Assembly: GCF_018320785.1 (NCBI RefSeq)
Contig: NC_054877.1
Span: 41,376,151-41,440,150, forward strand
From: Cheilinus undulatus
Taxonomy: Eukaryota; Chordata; Actinopteri; Labriformes; Labridae
Direction of reading: 5' to 3'
DNA length: 64,000 nucleotides
The position numbers and the translations under genes were made by a program. Positions 22,600-35,300 of this stretch are shown in pieces (the stretch's first letter is position 1; every line of letters starts with the position of its first letter). The notes below the pieces were generated by a model. The model saw nothing but the letters and a program-made list of their open reading frames with translations, made no database searches and was not told where the DNA came from.

Positions 22600-23040
22600 T
22601 TTCAAAGAGTCTCAACTCAATTTTTTTGTTTTAGAGTCAGCAAGCCAGTCTGAAATCATTATGACTTTTAATCTCAAATTTTTGACTTTTTATCTCATCA
22701 AGACTATCTTGTATTTTTGGCTTTTAATCTCCAAAATTTGACTTTTTGTCATAATTTCAATTTTGACTTCTCATTATTTTGACCATCTCATAATTTCAAC
22801 TTTTATCTAATAATTATGACTTTTATCGATTACAATTCTTTACCTCATTAATTTGACTTTTTATCACTTAATTTTATCTAATTTCATCTTTTATGTAATA
22901 ATTATGATTTTTTTTATTTCATAAATATGGCTTTTTATCATAATTTGATTTTCTATCTCAATATTGATTCTTTATCTCATAATTTGACATTTTATATCAT
23001 AATTTGACTTTTTATCTTGTAATTCTGAATAAGGATTCTT
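22600..23040. repeat. Degenerate AGTCA-type minisatellite
   Basis: Irregular tandem units of about 18-24 bp with consensus near TTTGACTTTTTATCTCATAA run through this region. It is the reverse complement of the unit at 28140-28870 (AAAGTCATAATTATGAGATA) and is related to the 20-bp unit at 60107. Confidence 0.8.
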
Positions 23041-23564
23041 TTTTTAATGGACACACATTCACATTTTTCTTGAAGTGGCAGAAATAAGCTGCCATATTTT
23101 ACCCTTCCCGTGCCTGTTGTAATCACGCTGGAGCATCCTGATTCCCTGGAGTTCGTTTTCAGTGCTCCATATCTGACTAGAGAGTTAGGAAAGTTCCCAC
23201 CCAGCCCTGATCTCTGGCCTCCACACTGACCAGAGATGAGCTCAGACAGTCTCATTCTCATTTAGAATATGATACTTAAAAACGCTTGATGGATCCTGAG
23301 TCAGTATGACCACAAAGTTAATGGATCTGCTGCACTGACAGGTGTTTTCTCAGCTCTTGTGTTGATGAACTTTATGAACTACCAATCAGGTTTGGGGAGG
23401 CCACAAGGGTAGCCAATAAGATTTCAGGAGTGGCGCTGGCCATTACTGGCCACCACTGGCCACCCCCCAAAATCGCTGGCTGCACCTGAAAAAGGTTTTC
23501 TTGATTGACTTCAGCCTGTTAGAAGGAACAAAGCCAACTACGGTGGCAGAAACACTGCTCAGTC

Positions 23565-25834
23565 ATGATGGCTTCCTTATGCCACAGTGTTCTGCTGCTG
23601 ATGCTGGCAGCTGCTATGTCAGTATATGCAGGTAGTACTGCAGCTAAAGTCAAGTTTTTCAGTTAGCTCATAGAAAACTAAGGTAAAAACCTGAAACGGG
23701 AATGTGCAAAACTAAACACATGAAATATTGTTTTTGGTCCCAATACAGACATGAGCCTGGACTGTAGGCCTGATTTTGTGACTGTGGTGTGGACAGAGAG
23801 CAGATCTCAGGTTGATCCATCCCTCTTTCGTCTGGGGAACTGTTTCCCCACCAGCCTCTCTGCCAGGGAGGCCGTTTTCAGCGTGGACTTCAACGATTGT
23901 AACTTCAGGAGACTGGTGAGCATCGACTCTTACCTGCAAACTCTTACTGAACTACACTTCCTACAGCTGTGTGTTTCTCTGCTGTAGGTTACTGGGGATA
24001 AGCTGATTTACTCCAATGATCTGACCTACATTTCATCTCCTGATTCGCACGTTGTTCCCTTCAATCACCCGGTCGTCTGTATGTATGAGAGGTAGGTGCT
24101 TAATCCAACAGTAGCCTATGTTGTTGACATATAAAGCCAGTGCAGAAGTGCAAAAAACTTGGAACAGCCAGTGTCATTCTGAGGCTGACCCCATTAACCC
24201 TGCAAGTCCCATTAAAATTGATATTAAGATGCCCATTTTTACAGCAGAGATGTGACAACACAGTAAAAACTGTATGGGAGCATATGCTGGCTCAGCACTT
24301 CACCGTGTCAACCTTGTCGCTGTACTGCTCTATGCCCAGTCTCTCCAGGTATCCTCCCAGCTGCCCCCTCCACGATGCATGTGGTCACTCTGTCTGGACT
24401 GGTCCTGGGTGCCCAGTAAGCAGTGAGCTGAATCGTTCCAAGAAAGCGGAAAGCGTTCCAAGTCCACATCAAAGCGCAGCTGGCATTCCTGTATTAGGCA
24501 GTTGACCTTTTCCATCCTTGCTCACCTGAGCACGTCAGCATTAGATGCACATTCTTGCCAATAATACCCAAAGATACGCCAAAGAGAAGTTGTCACAAAG
24601 GCATCTCTGGCCATCAGGCCTCACAAGAGTACAGCAAGACCAGAAGGACCAGGGACCAAAAGACTGACTTTCATCCACACTGTCTAGGTGTTTGTCTTTA
24701 ATTGTGTTGCTTTATTTCGTGCAGGCCCAGTGACTGGTACCCTCTGATCTATGACCCAGAGTTTAGCACATATGGGGAAGGAGATCTGGTCTTCCACATT
24801 GAACTCATGAATGGTGGGTGTAACGCTTAACTTCAATTCACTTGCATTGGTGTGCAACCGAAACTTGGGAATTTTCCGTTGTATTTTCTTCTCCAGGTAA
24901 CTTTTCAAGTGCTGCTGAATCCACTAGCTTCCCTCTAGGATCGCTTATCCCCATCAAGGCCAGTGTGTCGCAGAAAACCCATCAGCCTCTGCTGCTGCTT
25001 CTGGAGGAATGTGTTGCTTCAACAACACCAGAGCTGCAGTCTGACAGCAGCATTTACCCAATCATCACTAATAAGGGGTATGTTTGTAAGTAGTGACTGA
25101 TTTTATTATCTGTATGGGAAGCAAAACTAAGATGTGTTCTTTAAAACAGATGTTTGGTGGACAGTAAGATATCCAGATCCAAATTTGAACCAAGGCAAAA
25201 ATCTTCAGAGATCCACCTATCCCTTCAAGCCTTCAGATTCGCTCTTGAAAAGGAGGTAAACATGCATTTTGACAGTTACTTTTTAAACAGTCAGCGTTAT
25301 TCATCGGAATATTACGAACAATAGAAACTAATATTCAAATTTTCTCCTATCTTCACCCAACAGGTGTTTATCCACTGCCAACTCTTAGCTTGGGATCCCA
25401 CTCTTCTGGACAACTCTAAAAAAGCCTGCCACTATGACAAGGATTATGGGTAAAATGTCTTGCATGGTGTCCAGCAAGGCTAGCCAGATATGTTGCACTA
25501 ACAAAAAGCACTCTGTACCAAATATTCAGTGTTGCATGTTGAATTGCATCACAAGATCTAATACCGCCTCCTAAAATTTCCTTGAACTCAGTTGGGGGCT
25601 GCTGGATAATCCTGCAAATAACAATCTTTGTGATTGCTGCGAATCCAGCTGCAACTCAAGGAGGACAAGGAGTATAATATCAGGTATTTTTGCTACTCCT
25701 TGCTGGTCTAAATTTGTCTGAGTGGGCTATATCATGCTGAAACTGCATATTTAAACTAAAATTAAACAGGGAAACATGGAGTAGGACGAAGAGCAGTTCT
25801 TGGGCCACTTACCATCACTGATGTGAAGTCCTGA
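23565..25834 (+). CDS. ZP3-like egg envelope glycoprotein, copy B
   Basis: This is a second ZP3-class egg-coat protein and a tandem paralogue of copy A. Nine exons: 23565-23631, 23749-23915, 23988-24091, 24725-24813, 24897-25077, 25150-25255, 25364-25449, 25592-25683 and 25770-25834. They give 318 aa. The signal peptide covers residues 1-22 (SVLLLMLAAAMSVYA). ZP hallmarks are QKTHQPLLLLLEECVA, IITNKG and CDCCESSC. The cleavage site is RRTR (290-293), followed by the patch AVLGPLTI. Exons 1, 3, 5, 6 and 8 have exactly the same lengths as in copy A (67, 104, 181, 106, 92 nt). The final two exons of A are a single exon here. Protein identity to A is moderate, so the duplication is not recent. 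An AAG/GTAAAG at about 25842 and a CAACAG at about 26001 suggest a spliced 3' UTR. Confidence 0.92.
24340..24650. repeat. Dispersed repeat, probably a LINE 3' fragment (copy 1)
   Basis: The block in copy B intron 3 shares ordered motifs with 56576-56840: CAGCTGCCCCCTCCACGATG, CAATAATACCCAAAGATACG, GTCACAAAGGCATCT and CTGGCCATCAG. The colinear match shows that both derive from one repeat family. The family resembles fish non-LTR retrotransposon ends, but no coding part is visible. Confidence 0.55.
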
Positions 25835-26199
25835 AGTATCAAGGTAAAGTTGCAATGCACTCATTTAACGGTAAAAGTGTCTGTTTATATCTGGATTTAT
25901 CCTCATGGTCAAACAAAAAAATTAAACAAGAGATGCTCTTGTACAGAGTGTTTTGTTTATACTTTTATCCTCTTTAATTTTAACTTTGTTTTACTCCAAC
26001 AGGAATGGATCCACCCTGAGGACTGGTTAATATGAACTGTTTTTTTATTCTTGATTGAGCTTCTCAAAGCTTCATTCCTGTCTGCTTGTGCATTTTGGAT
26101 TGTATATAAAGATTCTCCAAACACCAAACTCCCTTTAATGCTTTTGAAAATGGGTTGTGTTCAGGTAAAGTTCAAATGCAGTAATATAAACCTTACTAG

Positions 26200-27480
26200 G
26201 AACCAAGGTTTAATGGTTTGGGATTTTTCATTAGTTTTTATTTAGTTTTCACTTTCTGTGTGTAATTTCAGTTGAGTTTTTACTGCTGGTTTGTTAGTTT
26301 TAGTTTTTATTAGTTTCAATGTTCAAGTTTTTCTTTGATACATGTCAGAGCTGAGCGAGCATCATACATTTAAAAAACATTCAGACAGGCTGCTCTTCAC
26401 TTATCACTCGATTTATTCAAAGATTATGTGTGAATACAACTCCAGACATAAAACTACCACTGTTTTAAGTCTTAACCAATCAAATCAGGCCATTTTACAC
26501 ACCCTAGGGTGGATGTAGGTGCCAGTCAGTATGGCTGTGTCAAAGACTAAAACTAAGGATATTTTGTCACTATTTTTAGTTAGTTTTATAAGTGCACTTT
26601 AAGTTAGTTTTTCAGTTTTTGGCAAAGCTTAGTTTTTTTTTTTTAGCTGTAGTTAACCAAAATGATTTTCAAATTTTAGTTTAGAAGTCTAGCAACTTCA
26701 AAAATATGTGTTTTGACTGGCACATATGAGGGTCAATATCAAATCAATATTTCTTTCACAAAGATACTAGACCATACTAGTAAGTTATGATTATAATTCT
26801 TCAATGTATTATTGTATTCTATTGTATGGGTAGCAATTCTGCCTGTAAGCTGTGGAAAGCAGGGATCCCAGGTTTAGCAGGGTACACAGAACACACTAGC
26901 ATGATTTGGTACCAGATTCAGGCAAGAGAATAAATGTTCAGACTTACAGACTAGAATGTAAGGAGTTATAAGGATTAAAACTATAAAGGGTGGAAATGAC
27001 TAAAATCTGACCAAAACTAAACAGCATTTAATCCAAATACTAAAATTAAAAATAGCTTTCAAAAATTACACTGCTACAAGGACCTTTTTCCAAAAAAAAA
27101 GTTTTTCAGATTTAAATAGTTTAGAAATGAAAAGAGCTTGCCATAATTGATCATAAGAATTTTAATGTATTAGTGAACTCATTAAAATCATTTTATTCTC
27201 ATTATTTATGAGTAAGGTTTGCTTTGCCATTGTCACTTTCTGTACTTTCTCTCTCCTTCAGCTCATTTAACCCTTTATCTGCTCTGCTCGCCTCAACCTC
27301 AGACAAATATAAGCTGCTGTTTGTCTAAAAGAAACAAGTCAAGATCTGAATGTATTTTGACAGATTTACACACAGTTGTGAAACATCACGGATTTTGAAT
27401 GTCCCATGAAAACTAAATCCCATTTTAGTCTAGTTTTAGTCATCTTGACAAAAGCTAAAGTTGATTTTAGTCATCAAAGA
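26200..27480. repeat. TTTTAGT-rich low-complexity and repeat region
   Basis: The region is dominated by variants of TAGTTTTAGTTTTTATTAG at 26230-26330, 26560-26680 and 27420-27470, with complementary AAAACTAAA in between (about 26990-27030). This pattern suggests a decayed miniature element with inverted ends. No gene was recognised. Confidence 0.5.
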
Positions 27481-27699
27481 TATATTTTTGGCTAGTCTTC
27501 GGCAATTGTTCTACGAGGCTAACGGTACACTGGAGCAGTCCGCACCGCTGCCTGCAGGTCACCTGACTGACCGGAACGGGAACGCGCGAGGGTGCAGTGA
27601 ACATCAGAAGCTGCGCGCGGAGCTCGCTGGCCGTTTAAGCCAACAGAAATAACGAGCGTCAGGACTAAACGTCGACTGGTGCCACTGAGGGGAACGAGG
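27481..27699 (+). promoter_or_regulatory. rnf212b: rnf212b promoter and untranslated exon 1
   Basis: A GC-rich island (GGAACGGGAACGCGCGAGGG, GCTGCGCGCGGAGCTCGCTG) stands out from AT-rich surroundings. It ends at a consensus donor after 27699 (GGAACGAG|GGTAAGT region). It lies about 2.9 kb upstream of the first coding exon and most likely contains the transcription start and a non-coding first exon. The 61-codon open frame here is probably fortuitous. Confidence 0.6.
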
Positions 27700-28139
27700 G
27701 TAAGTTACTGTTAACGACTAAAATATATAAAAAAAATAGGGTAGAAAATTCTTTTCAGACAAAATATGAACTTTTCAGGTTGCTTGTCGCCCTCTGTTCT
27801 TCAGCGTTTGGCTTAACAGCAAATAAATTTAACAGTCTTAAGCTAGCTAGCAAGCAAACAGCAATGTTTATTGTGTTAGCGTTGTGTAAATATACCTTGA
27901 TTGGCTTCTATTATGATACATTTTATTTTTAAATGGCTGTGGCCTGTGTCCTAATGTTGTGTGTGTTCATGCTCAGAGTTGGCACTGAACTTAAACCTCA
28001 GATTTATGTAATGTTTCTCAATAAAAAAAGCAAAAACAAAAAGGTTAAAAATGTGGTAAACAATTGAGCTACTGAAATATTCACAATTTAGGTGCGCACA
28101 ACTCTTAGAATTCGATTTTTGTCACGAAAAAAAAAAAAA

Positions 28140-28870
28140 GAAAAATTAAGGAAGTTAGATAATGATTTGAAAAAATCTTGAATCAATAAAATGAGAAAGT
28201 AAGTTGTAATTGTGAGGAAAAAAGTAGAAATTATTTGATTATAAAGTCAATTATGAGATAAGAAGTCAAGATTGTGAAATTAAAAAGTCATAAATCAAGA
28301 TTTTGGGATAAGTGGAAAGAAGATAATGGTCATAACTATGACCGTAAGATAAGTACTTATGAGATGAAATACAAAATGAGATAAAAAGTCAACTGTAAGA
28401 TAAGTCATAATTATGAGATGAAAGTATGAGAAAAAGTCAGAATTGTTAGATATGAGTTGGATATTATAAGATAAAGTCATGATTATGACATTTAACAATG
28501 ATAAGATAGTCAAGAATATGAGATAAAAAGTGATAAATGAGATAAAGTCATTGTGACATAAAGATTCAGAATTATGAGATATATCATTATTATGAAATGG
28601 AGTCAAAATTTTGAGATATAAAAATCGATATTTTGGCAAAACTCAAGATTATGAGATAAGTTTTAATTTCGAGATGAAAGCCAAAATTATGCTTTAAAAG
28701 GCAAAATTAGCAGATAAGAAATCTACATGAGATCAAATACCAGTAATATGAGACAGAAACTAAAATGATGAGATATTAATTCATAATTCTGAGATAAAAA
28801 GTAGAAATTGTGATAAGAAGTTGAAATTACAATATAATGATATTTTATTATTTGCATAAGACAAAATTAT
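28140..28870. repeat. Degenerate AGTCA-type minisatellite
   Basis: About 30 irregular units near AAAGTCATAATTATGAGATA lie in rnf212b intron 1. It is the same family as 22600-23040 (opposite orientation) and 60107-60217. The spurious 114-codon frame on the minus strand comes from this repeat. Confidence 0.85.
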
Positions 28871-29039
28871 GTTTTGTCCCATTCACTTATTGGGGGTCCA
28901 TCATCAAATCATGGTCCATTAGTTAAGTTAAGCTGTGACATCCATATTTCATATTTAACCTGAAAAAAAATCACCAATCTTATAAAGGAAAAAATATATA
29001 ATTTTTAAAAATAATTTGTGTAGTAAATAGCCTTCTTAA

Positions 29040-29993
29040 AAATGTAGATCCCTTTTGTCAAAAAAAAAAAATTAAAATGGGTTAAAAATTGCTAAGATGG
29101 TTAAATAATGGCATAAAGTGATGGAAAATTTGGTTAAACTTGTTATAAAAGTCACAGAAATGGGTTAGTAGTGGCAAAAAGAGATAAAAATGGCAAAAAG
29201 TGGATTAAGTGGCAAAAATGGACATACATAGTGGTAAAAAATGAGTTAAACAGTGGCTGACATGGCTTTAACCCCTTAAAGTCTGTTGTATCATACCTCT
29301 GATACCTCTATCTAATCAATATGATCATAAATTACTAAAAAAAACCCTTCTGAATACAATCTGATAAATGATAAAAATACCTTTAAGTGGATTATCAGTT
29401 AACAAAAACACCTAATGTATCAAATGAGATACAAAATATGTTAAATTTTATGGAAATCTAGATTTTCTGGATTTCAGTAGAAAGAGTAATAAACTTTTCA
29501 GTTCCAAAAAAATGGAATTTTCTGGCTATAATTTGTGTTTTCAGGCTTTAAGGGGTTAAACTGGCAAAAATGTGTGGACATTTGTTGAAAATGGATGAAG
29601 AATTGATATAAACTAGCAAGAAAGGGTTAACTGAGAAAGAAAAAACAGAGAGATACTGGCAAAAATGGGCCCAACAAATAGTGAAATTTGGTTAAAATAG
29701 GAAAAATTGGGAATAAAAGGGGGTTAATAGTGGCAATAATGGCTCAACAGAGGCAACCTTTAGCTTACGTGGCAAGACTTGTTTTAAAAGTGGCAAAAAC
29801 AAGCAGGAATAAGTGGTGTTAAATTGTGAAAAATATGTAAAAATTTGGGGCTTAAAATTTGGCAAAGTTGGTGTAATGTGGCAAAAGTGTCATTTGAAAA
29901 TTAAGCTTTGAATTTTTGGGGGGCATCTGGAGACCCCCTCTCAGTGTCTCATGACCCCCATGGGGGTCTCGACCCCAAGGTTGAGCACCACTG
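29040..29993. mobile_element. hAT-derived repeat with GGCAAAAATGG interior
   Basis: Loose reiterations of GTGGCAAAAATGGGTTAA run from 29040 to 29920 and end in CATGACCCCCATGGGGGTCT and CGACCCCAAGGTTGAGCACCACTG (about 29993), which resembles a hAT end (GGTTGAGAACCACTG). The left terminal repeat was not found. A piggyBac-like element is inserted in the middle (29268-29559). Confidence 0.65.
29268..29559. mobile_element. piggyBac-type miniature element with TTAA duplication
   Basis: TTAA (29268-29271) is followed by CCCCTTAAAGTCTG. The other end is CAGGCTTTAAGGGG followed by TTAA (29556-29559). The perfect CCCCTTAAAG inverted ends and TTAA target duplication are diagnostic of piggyBac-like elements. 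The 284-bp interior is non-coding. Confidence 0.88.
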
Positions 29994-30610
29994 GCCTAAA
30001 GGACTAAGTGATGCCCATATCTGTGACAGACAGATTGTTTATCTTGTCAGCCTCTGTGTTTATTCTTAAGGTTCTGCCATGGCATGTTGTTTAGATGGAT
30101 GGTGAAATAGAAATGGATATGTAAAACAGTCTGGCTCATCATTTTACATGGAACCACCCCACAATCATGATGTTTAATTAACAGACTTGAATTTAATTTG
30201 ATACCCTAAGCTCCATAAAAAGGGATCTTTTTAGTCCTCTTCAGAGCCACCTGTGTGTCAGTGGGTTGTTATAGTACCGACTGTAGTGCTCCAAAAAGGC
30301 AGATGAGCTTTCTTAACTGTTTAAAATACACTTTTGCATAAATAATGCTCTTGTGAAACAAAGAAATTCTGTTTCAATGGCTGATTTTCTCTATTTTTCT
30401 ATATTTATTTGTTAGTTATGGTAGCATCAAATGTTGTATGCCTTGCTTTATATTTCTTCGCTGAGCTGGGGTTGATGATAGGACCAACAGGTCATTTCTA
30501 AAGGCAGCTTGGTCTTCCTTTAAATAAGAAAAATGTGTGCATGTTGCATATTAACATCTGTATTTTGATATTTTGTGATTGCTTGCAGGAAAATAAGCTG
30601 AGAGCAAGAA

Positions 30611-32333
30611 ATGGACTGGTTCCACTGCAATCAGTGCTTCACCAAGAAGGGGTCAAAGTTTGCCGTGTCCAGCTGTGGTCACATCTTCTGTGAGGCATGC
30701 ATCAAAGCCAGTAAGACAAAAATACACCACCTGCTCCATACAACCCGTTAATTTTCTTTTGATTAAAACAATGTTTTTTTTCAATCTCAAAATAAGCAGT
30801 CTCAGCCAAATTATGCTGCTCTTGTCTTTTTCCCACAGAGCAGTGCAGTGTGTGTGGAGCAGGCTGCAGTTATTTACCCATCACAGATAAGGTTGTTGAA
30901 GCTACTGCTCAATGTGAACGACCGCGCCACCTTATTATAAACTCACAAATATTATATTTCAGATGAAGGAACAGGAAAAGATGTTTTTCATGGACCCCAT
31001 GAAGCTCATCCAGTCACGGTTCGAGAACGTTCTGAAGGTCTGTCCCTCTGTGCTGCGCTCCCTGTAGCTTTTTTTAAATTGCTGCAGTAGCATGGTAAAT
31101 GTCATAGCGGTCAGTCACTTTATGAGTCATTCAACAAGAGGCAGCTTGAGTCAGCAACATTAGGCAACACTGGAAGCATCCTTAAGACTGATATAAAAAC
31201 TATTAGGGTGAAAGTAGAAGAATGAAGAGAGTTGTAATACAGACACTTACATTGTTTTCAAGTATTCCAAAGAATTTTTGATGAGGTCTTTTTGTTCTCC
31301 AGATTTCAAAATTTCAGCAATCTCAGATGGAGCGAGTCATGATGTACTTCAAGCGCAAGGGTGTTGAACTGGAAAGACATCTGAAGGAGATCACAGAGCA
31401 GAGTTACAGGTGATTTCAGTACGATTTGTTGTTTAACTGTGGCTGTAAAAATAAACCATCCACAGAGTGTAACCCTACTTTTTCTACATCTGTTATCACA
31501 AGGTTGAAAAAAGAGAATGCTGAATTAAAAAAGCAGCTTTCAGAGCTGAGAGGAGAGGTTGCTGAATTGAAAAAGCCGCTCTCTCAGAGGAGGGTAAATG
31601 TTTTTTTAAAAAATACCAAATAAATAACAATCTTTATACCCTAAATAGTTCAGGTTGTGTATTTATTACACTGTATCATACTTTCTGTAAGTCACAGGTT
31701 TCTCCAGGACAGTTTAAAATGGAGGGGTAAATATGATTTATATTTTAAGACTATTTTTAACTACAACTCTCCAGTAGTTTCTTTAAAGTCTCTTTTACAC
31801 AATTGAGTGATAACCTGACTCTCTTTTTTAGTTCTCAAAGGATGTCGCTCCCTGTAGCGGTCACCTCTCCAGGTAAATCCTGTGATTTAAGTAGAATTAC
31901 AGTGCTGTGAAAAAGTATTTGCCCCTTTCTCATTTCTGAGTTTTTTGCATATTTATCATGCTTAAATGTTACAAATCATCAAACCAATTTTAGACAACCA
32001 AAGTAAATACAAAATGCAGTTTCTAAATGATGATTATTTATTAAGGGGAAAAAATCCAAACCTATCTGGCCCTATGTGGAAAAAGTAATTGCCCCCTGAA
32101 CCTAATAACTGGTTGTTCCACCCTTGGCAGCAATAACTGAAATCAAGCGTTTGCGATAACTGGTGATGAGTCTTTCACATCACTGTGAAGGAATTTTGGC
32201 CCACTCTTCTTTACTGAATTGTTTTTACTCAGCCATATTGGAGGGTTTTTGAGCATGAATTGCCCGTTTAAGGTCACACCACAGCATCTCAATTGGATTT
32301 AAGTCCGGGCTTTGACTTGGCCAATACAAAACC

Positions 32334-32366
<33 letters not shown>

Positions 32367-35300
32367 CCACTCAGAGGTGGACTTGCTGGTATGTTTCAGG
32401 TCGTTGTCCTGCTGCATAACCCAGGGGGGCTTGAGCTTTAGGGCATGAACTGATGGCCGGACGTTCTCCTTCAGGATTTTCTGGTAGACAGCAGAATTCA
32501 TTGTTCCATCAGTTACAACAAGTGGTCCAGGTCCAAGGGGGGCAATTACTTTTTCACATAGGGCCAGGTAGGTTTGGATTTTTTTTTTCCTTAATGAATA
32601 AAATCATCTTTTAGAAACTGTATTTTGTGGGTTGGGTTGTCTTTGTGAGATATTAAAATTAGTTTGATGATCTGAAATATTTAAGCATGATAAATATGTA
32701 AAACCATGAACAGTTCAGCTGTTCATGTATGCTTAATAGACTTATTGTATATATGATTTAACTCAGTGAATTTTTATGTTTTTTTTTTTTTTTTTGACTA
32801 GTTACCCCTCGCTCAAGATCTGTGAGGTATGTATTATGGAAATCATCCTACTTTGACTAATTCAAGGATAGATCCTGATGCGTTTGTCAAAACACATTAA
32901 CTGTAAATTTATAGTTGCATTGTGTGGTGCAGTGCAGAAATAAAAACACTCACTCATGCTCAGGCTTATAGCTCCATTAGGCAGTTTAACTGGACTACTG
33001 TCCCAGGGTATATGCAAGGTAGTCACAGTTCAATTTGTACCTCAGTTTCAAGGTCATGGTTCAATACTGGTTCAGTTCATCTGGAAAAAGCAGCATAAAT
33101 TGTGAGATTTATTATGCTGGGTTTATTTTTGACAGAAATGTAGCTAAAAGTTTGTTCCTTCTAGTGTTTTGTAGATCAACCTGTGATTGTAGTTACAGCC
33201 CACAGTGTGTTAAACATGTTCCAAAAAAAGGAGACCAAAACAAACAAAAATAGATGCAAATTTCAAAGCAACACAAAAATGAAAAACAAAAACTCATATC
33301 TACTGGTATAAATGATGTAATAAATAAAACAGAAAAAAACGAAAATTGACTTCTTTAAACATATGATGAGCCTTTTTTTCTACATCTCTGTGCATTTGCA
33401 CAAATGCCTTCTTTTCTCTCTCTTGCCAAGTAAATTTGAATTACTGTCTGTTGGTTCATTGGCAGAAACACATTGTTATGCAGCTGTCTGATACGATGAT
33501 CAGACATCTTTAGCTACTGTAATCATTTTAAAAACCTTCAAAACAGCTTGATGGGTGTGCAACAATAGTTCACAAACTCTGAAAATAAGTTTTATAAGCA
33601 GCTTTTAGACTACTTTAGCACCCAAAATAGTCAACATGCGTTGATTAACTTTATCTGCCTTACCCACATAGAGGTGATTTAAAGCATTTGAACTCATCAT
33701 TGCCATAGATTTCATTATAAGCAGTGCATGTTACAGTTTCACTTCATGGATGGCCATAGTGTGATGCAATCATGTGATGCACAAATTCCAGCATATAACT
33801 ACTGACTCAATTTTTCCACAGCTTCTTTATTTAACAAATTAGGCCTTCATTACTGAACACCTTCAAACACAAGCAGTGGAGCTACTGCTGAAAACAGTTT
33901 AAAATTTTAAGGCATAATACACACATGCACATCATACAGCAGGTTATTTTATGAATTAAAGGAGTGCTATGGCTGTTTTTAAATACCCCTGGATGTGGTA
34001 TCACCATATCACCACCCAATCCTACACTAAATTCTTTTTAAAGGAATACCTATATGAAGAATCTCTTGTAGGGTTTAGACAGTATTAATTCCAAAGAGCA
34101 TTTCAACTGTTCTGACAGCACATATTAGCCCAAAACCTTCTAAAGACACACTTCTGGTAAGGTTGTTGTCATTTTTCTGTGTTGTCACTTGATAGCAGAA
34201 ATAAGAAAATATTTTGGAGTCAAACATGTGGTCTCATTTGTCTTAGTCACCTAGGGTCAGCAGAGATGCAGGGGTGGGCCAGAGATCGAGGTCCCAGCAT
34301 GTCTTCCTTCACAGTAAGTCTTCATGCCTTTAGACCCGCTGTTCATTAATGTTATCAATGTCAAAAACAACTGAACATTAAAAAATGAACAACTACTCCT
34401 GAAATAGTTGACATTTTACAGACCTCAGCTGGCAATTATAGTTTGTTTGACAACGCGAACTCTTAGAACTTTAGGTCAACCTAAGAGCTTACACTGCAGC
34501 TTTACAGGAGGTATAACACCACTGTCTGTATCAACAGCCATATTTCAAAGATTGGATGTACATTATAGTTCTATCTGGGGCTGTCATGATAGAAAATCTT
34601 TTAAATATTATACAAAAATCAGTGTCAGTACCCATTTTGATATCATGACAACAAAACCAGACTGCATCCAAAATCAGTTAGTTTTATGTTTTAAATGTTA
34701 AAGAATTGCAAGTAACTTCAATCACACTGACTATATTCACAATTACACTGTCAGCAAAACATTAGTAATGTATTTGTGCAATTAATGCCATTGGTTTGGA
34801 ATGCCCTTGCAATATTTGATGGACTCTTTCCTCTCCCAGGTATATGTCTTATGAAAACCTGAATTATTTTCACAAATTTGCATTTTTTTAATTATACATC
34901 AATACAATTATGGAGATTGTATCACTTAAACACCAAGTACAGGAAAGTATCAAGACCTATATAAACAGAGTTTACTTAACAGGAAACCTCCATAAAAACA
35001 CAAACCTAACATTTAATTTATGGAGAGTTACAGCATGTTTGAAGGAACTGATAAATCTGTCTCTGCAGTGACTAAAGTGCATCAAAACATCAACTAATTT
35101 GGTAACACTGGATGAAAGATCAATTTTAAACAGCATACATCCTCCTGAAAACTTACTGCTGTTGCTGAATTTTTTAATGGATATTGCTTTTGTGCACAGC
35201 ATCTCTCGTAGCCTGTGTGTCCAGAAAATAGGTTTATTGTGGAGGTGTCACAATGGCAGAATTTTAACTTTTATATGATTCTAGTAAATATCAAACAATA

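Noticed and set aside
28295-28639. 114-codon minus-strand frame
   Set aside because: It is produced entirely by the degenerate AGTCA-type minisatellite.
31832-31872. Alternative rnf212b frame without the 29-nt exon (reading [10 protein letters not shown])
   Set aside because: It loses the mammalian-like TSPVTPR motif and the overall frame. Adding exon 31698-31726 makes the total exactly 243 codons.
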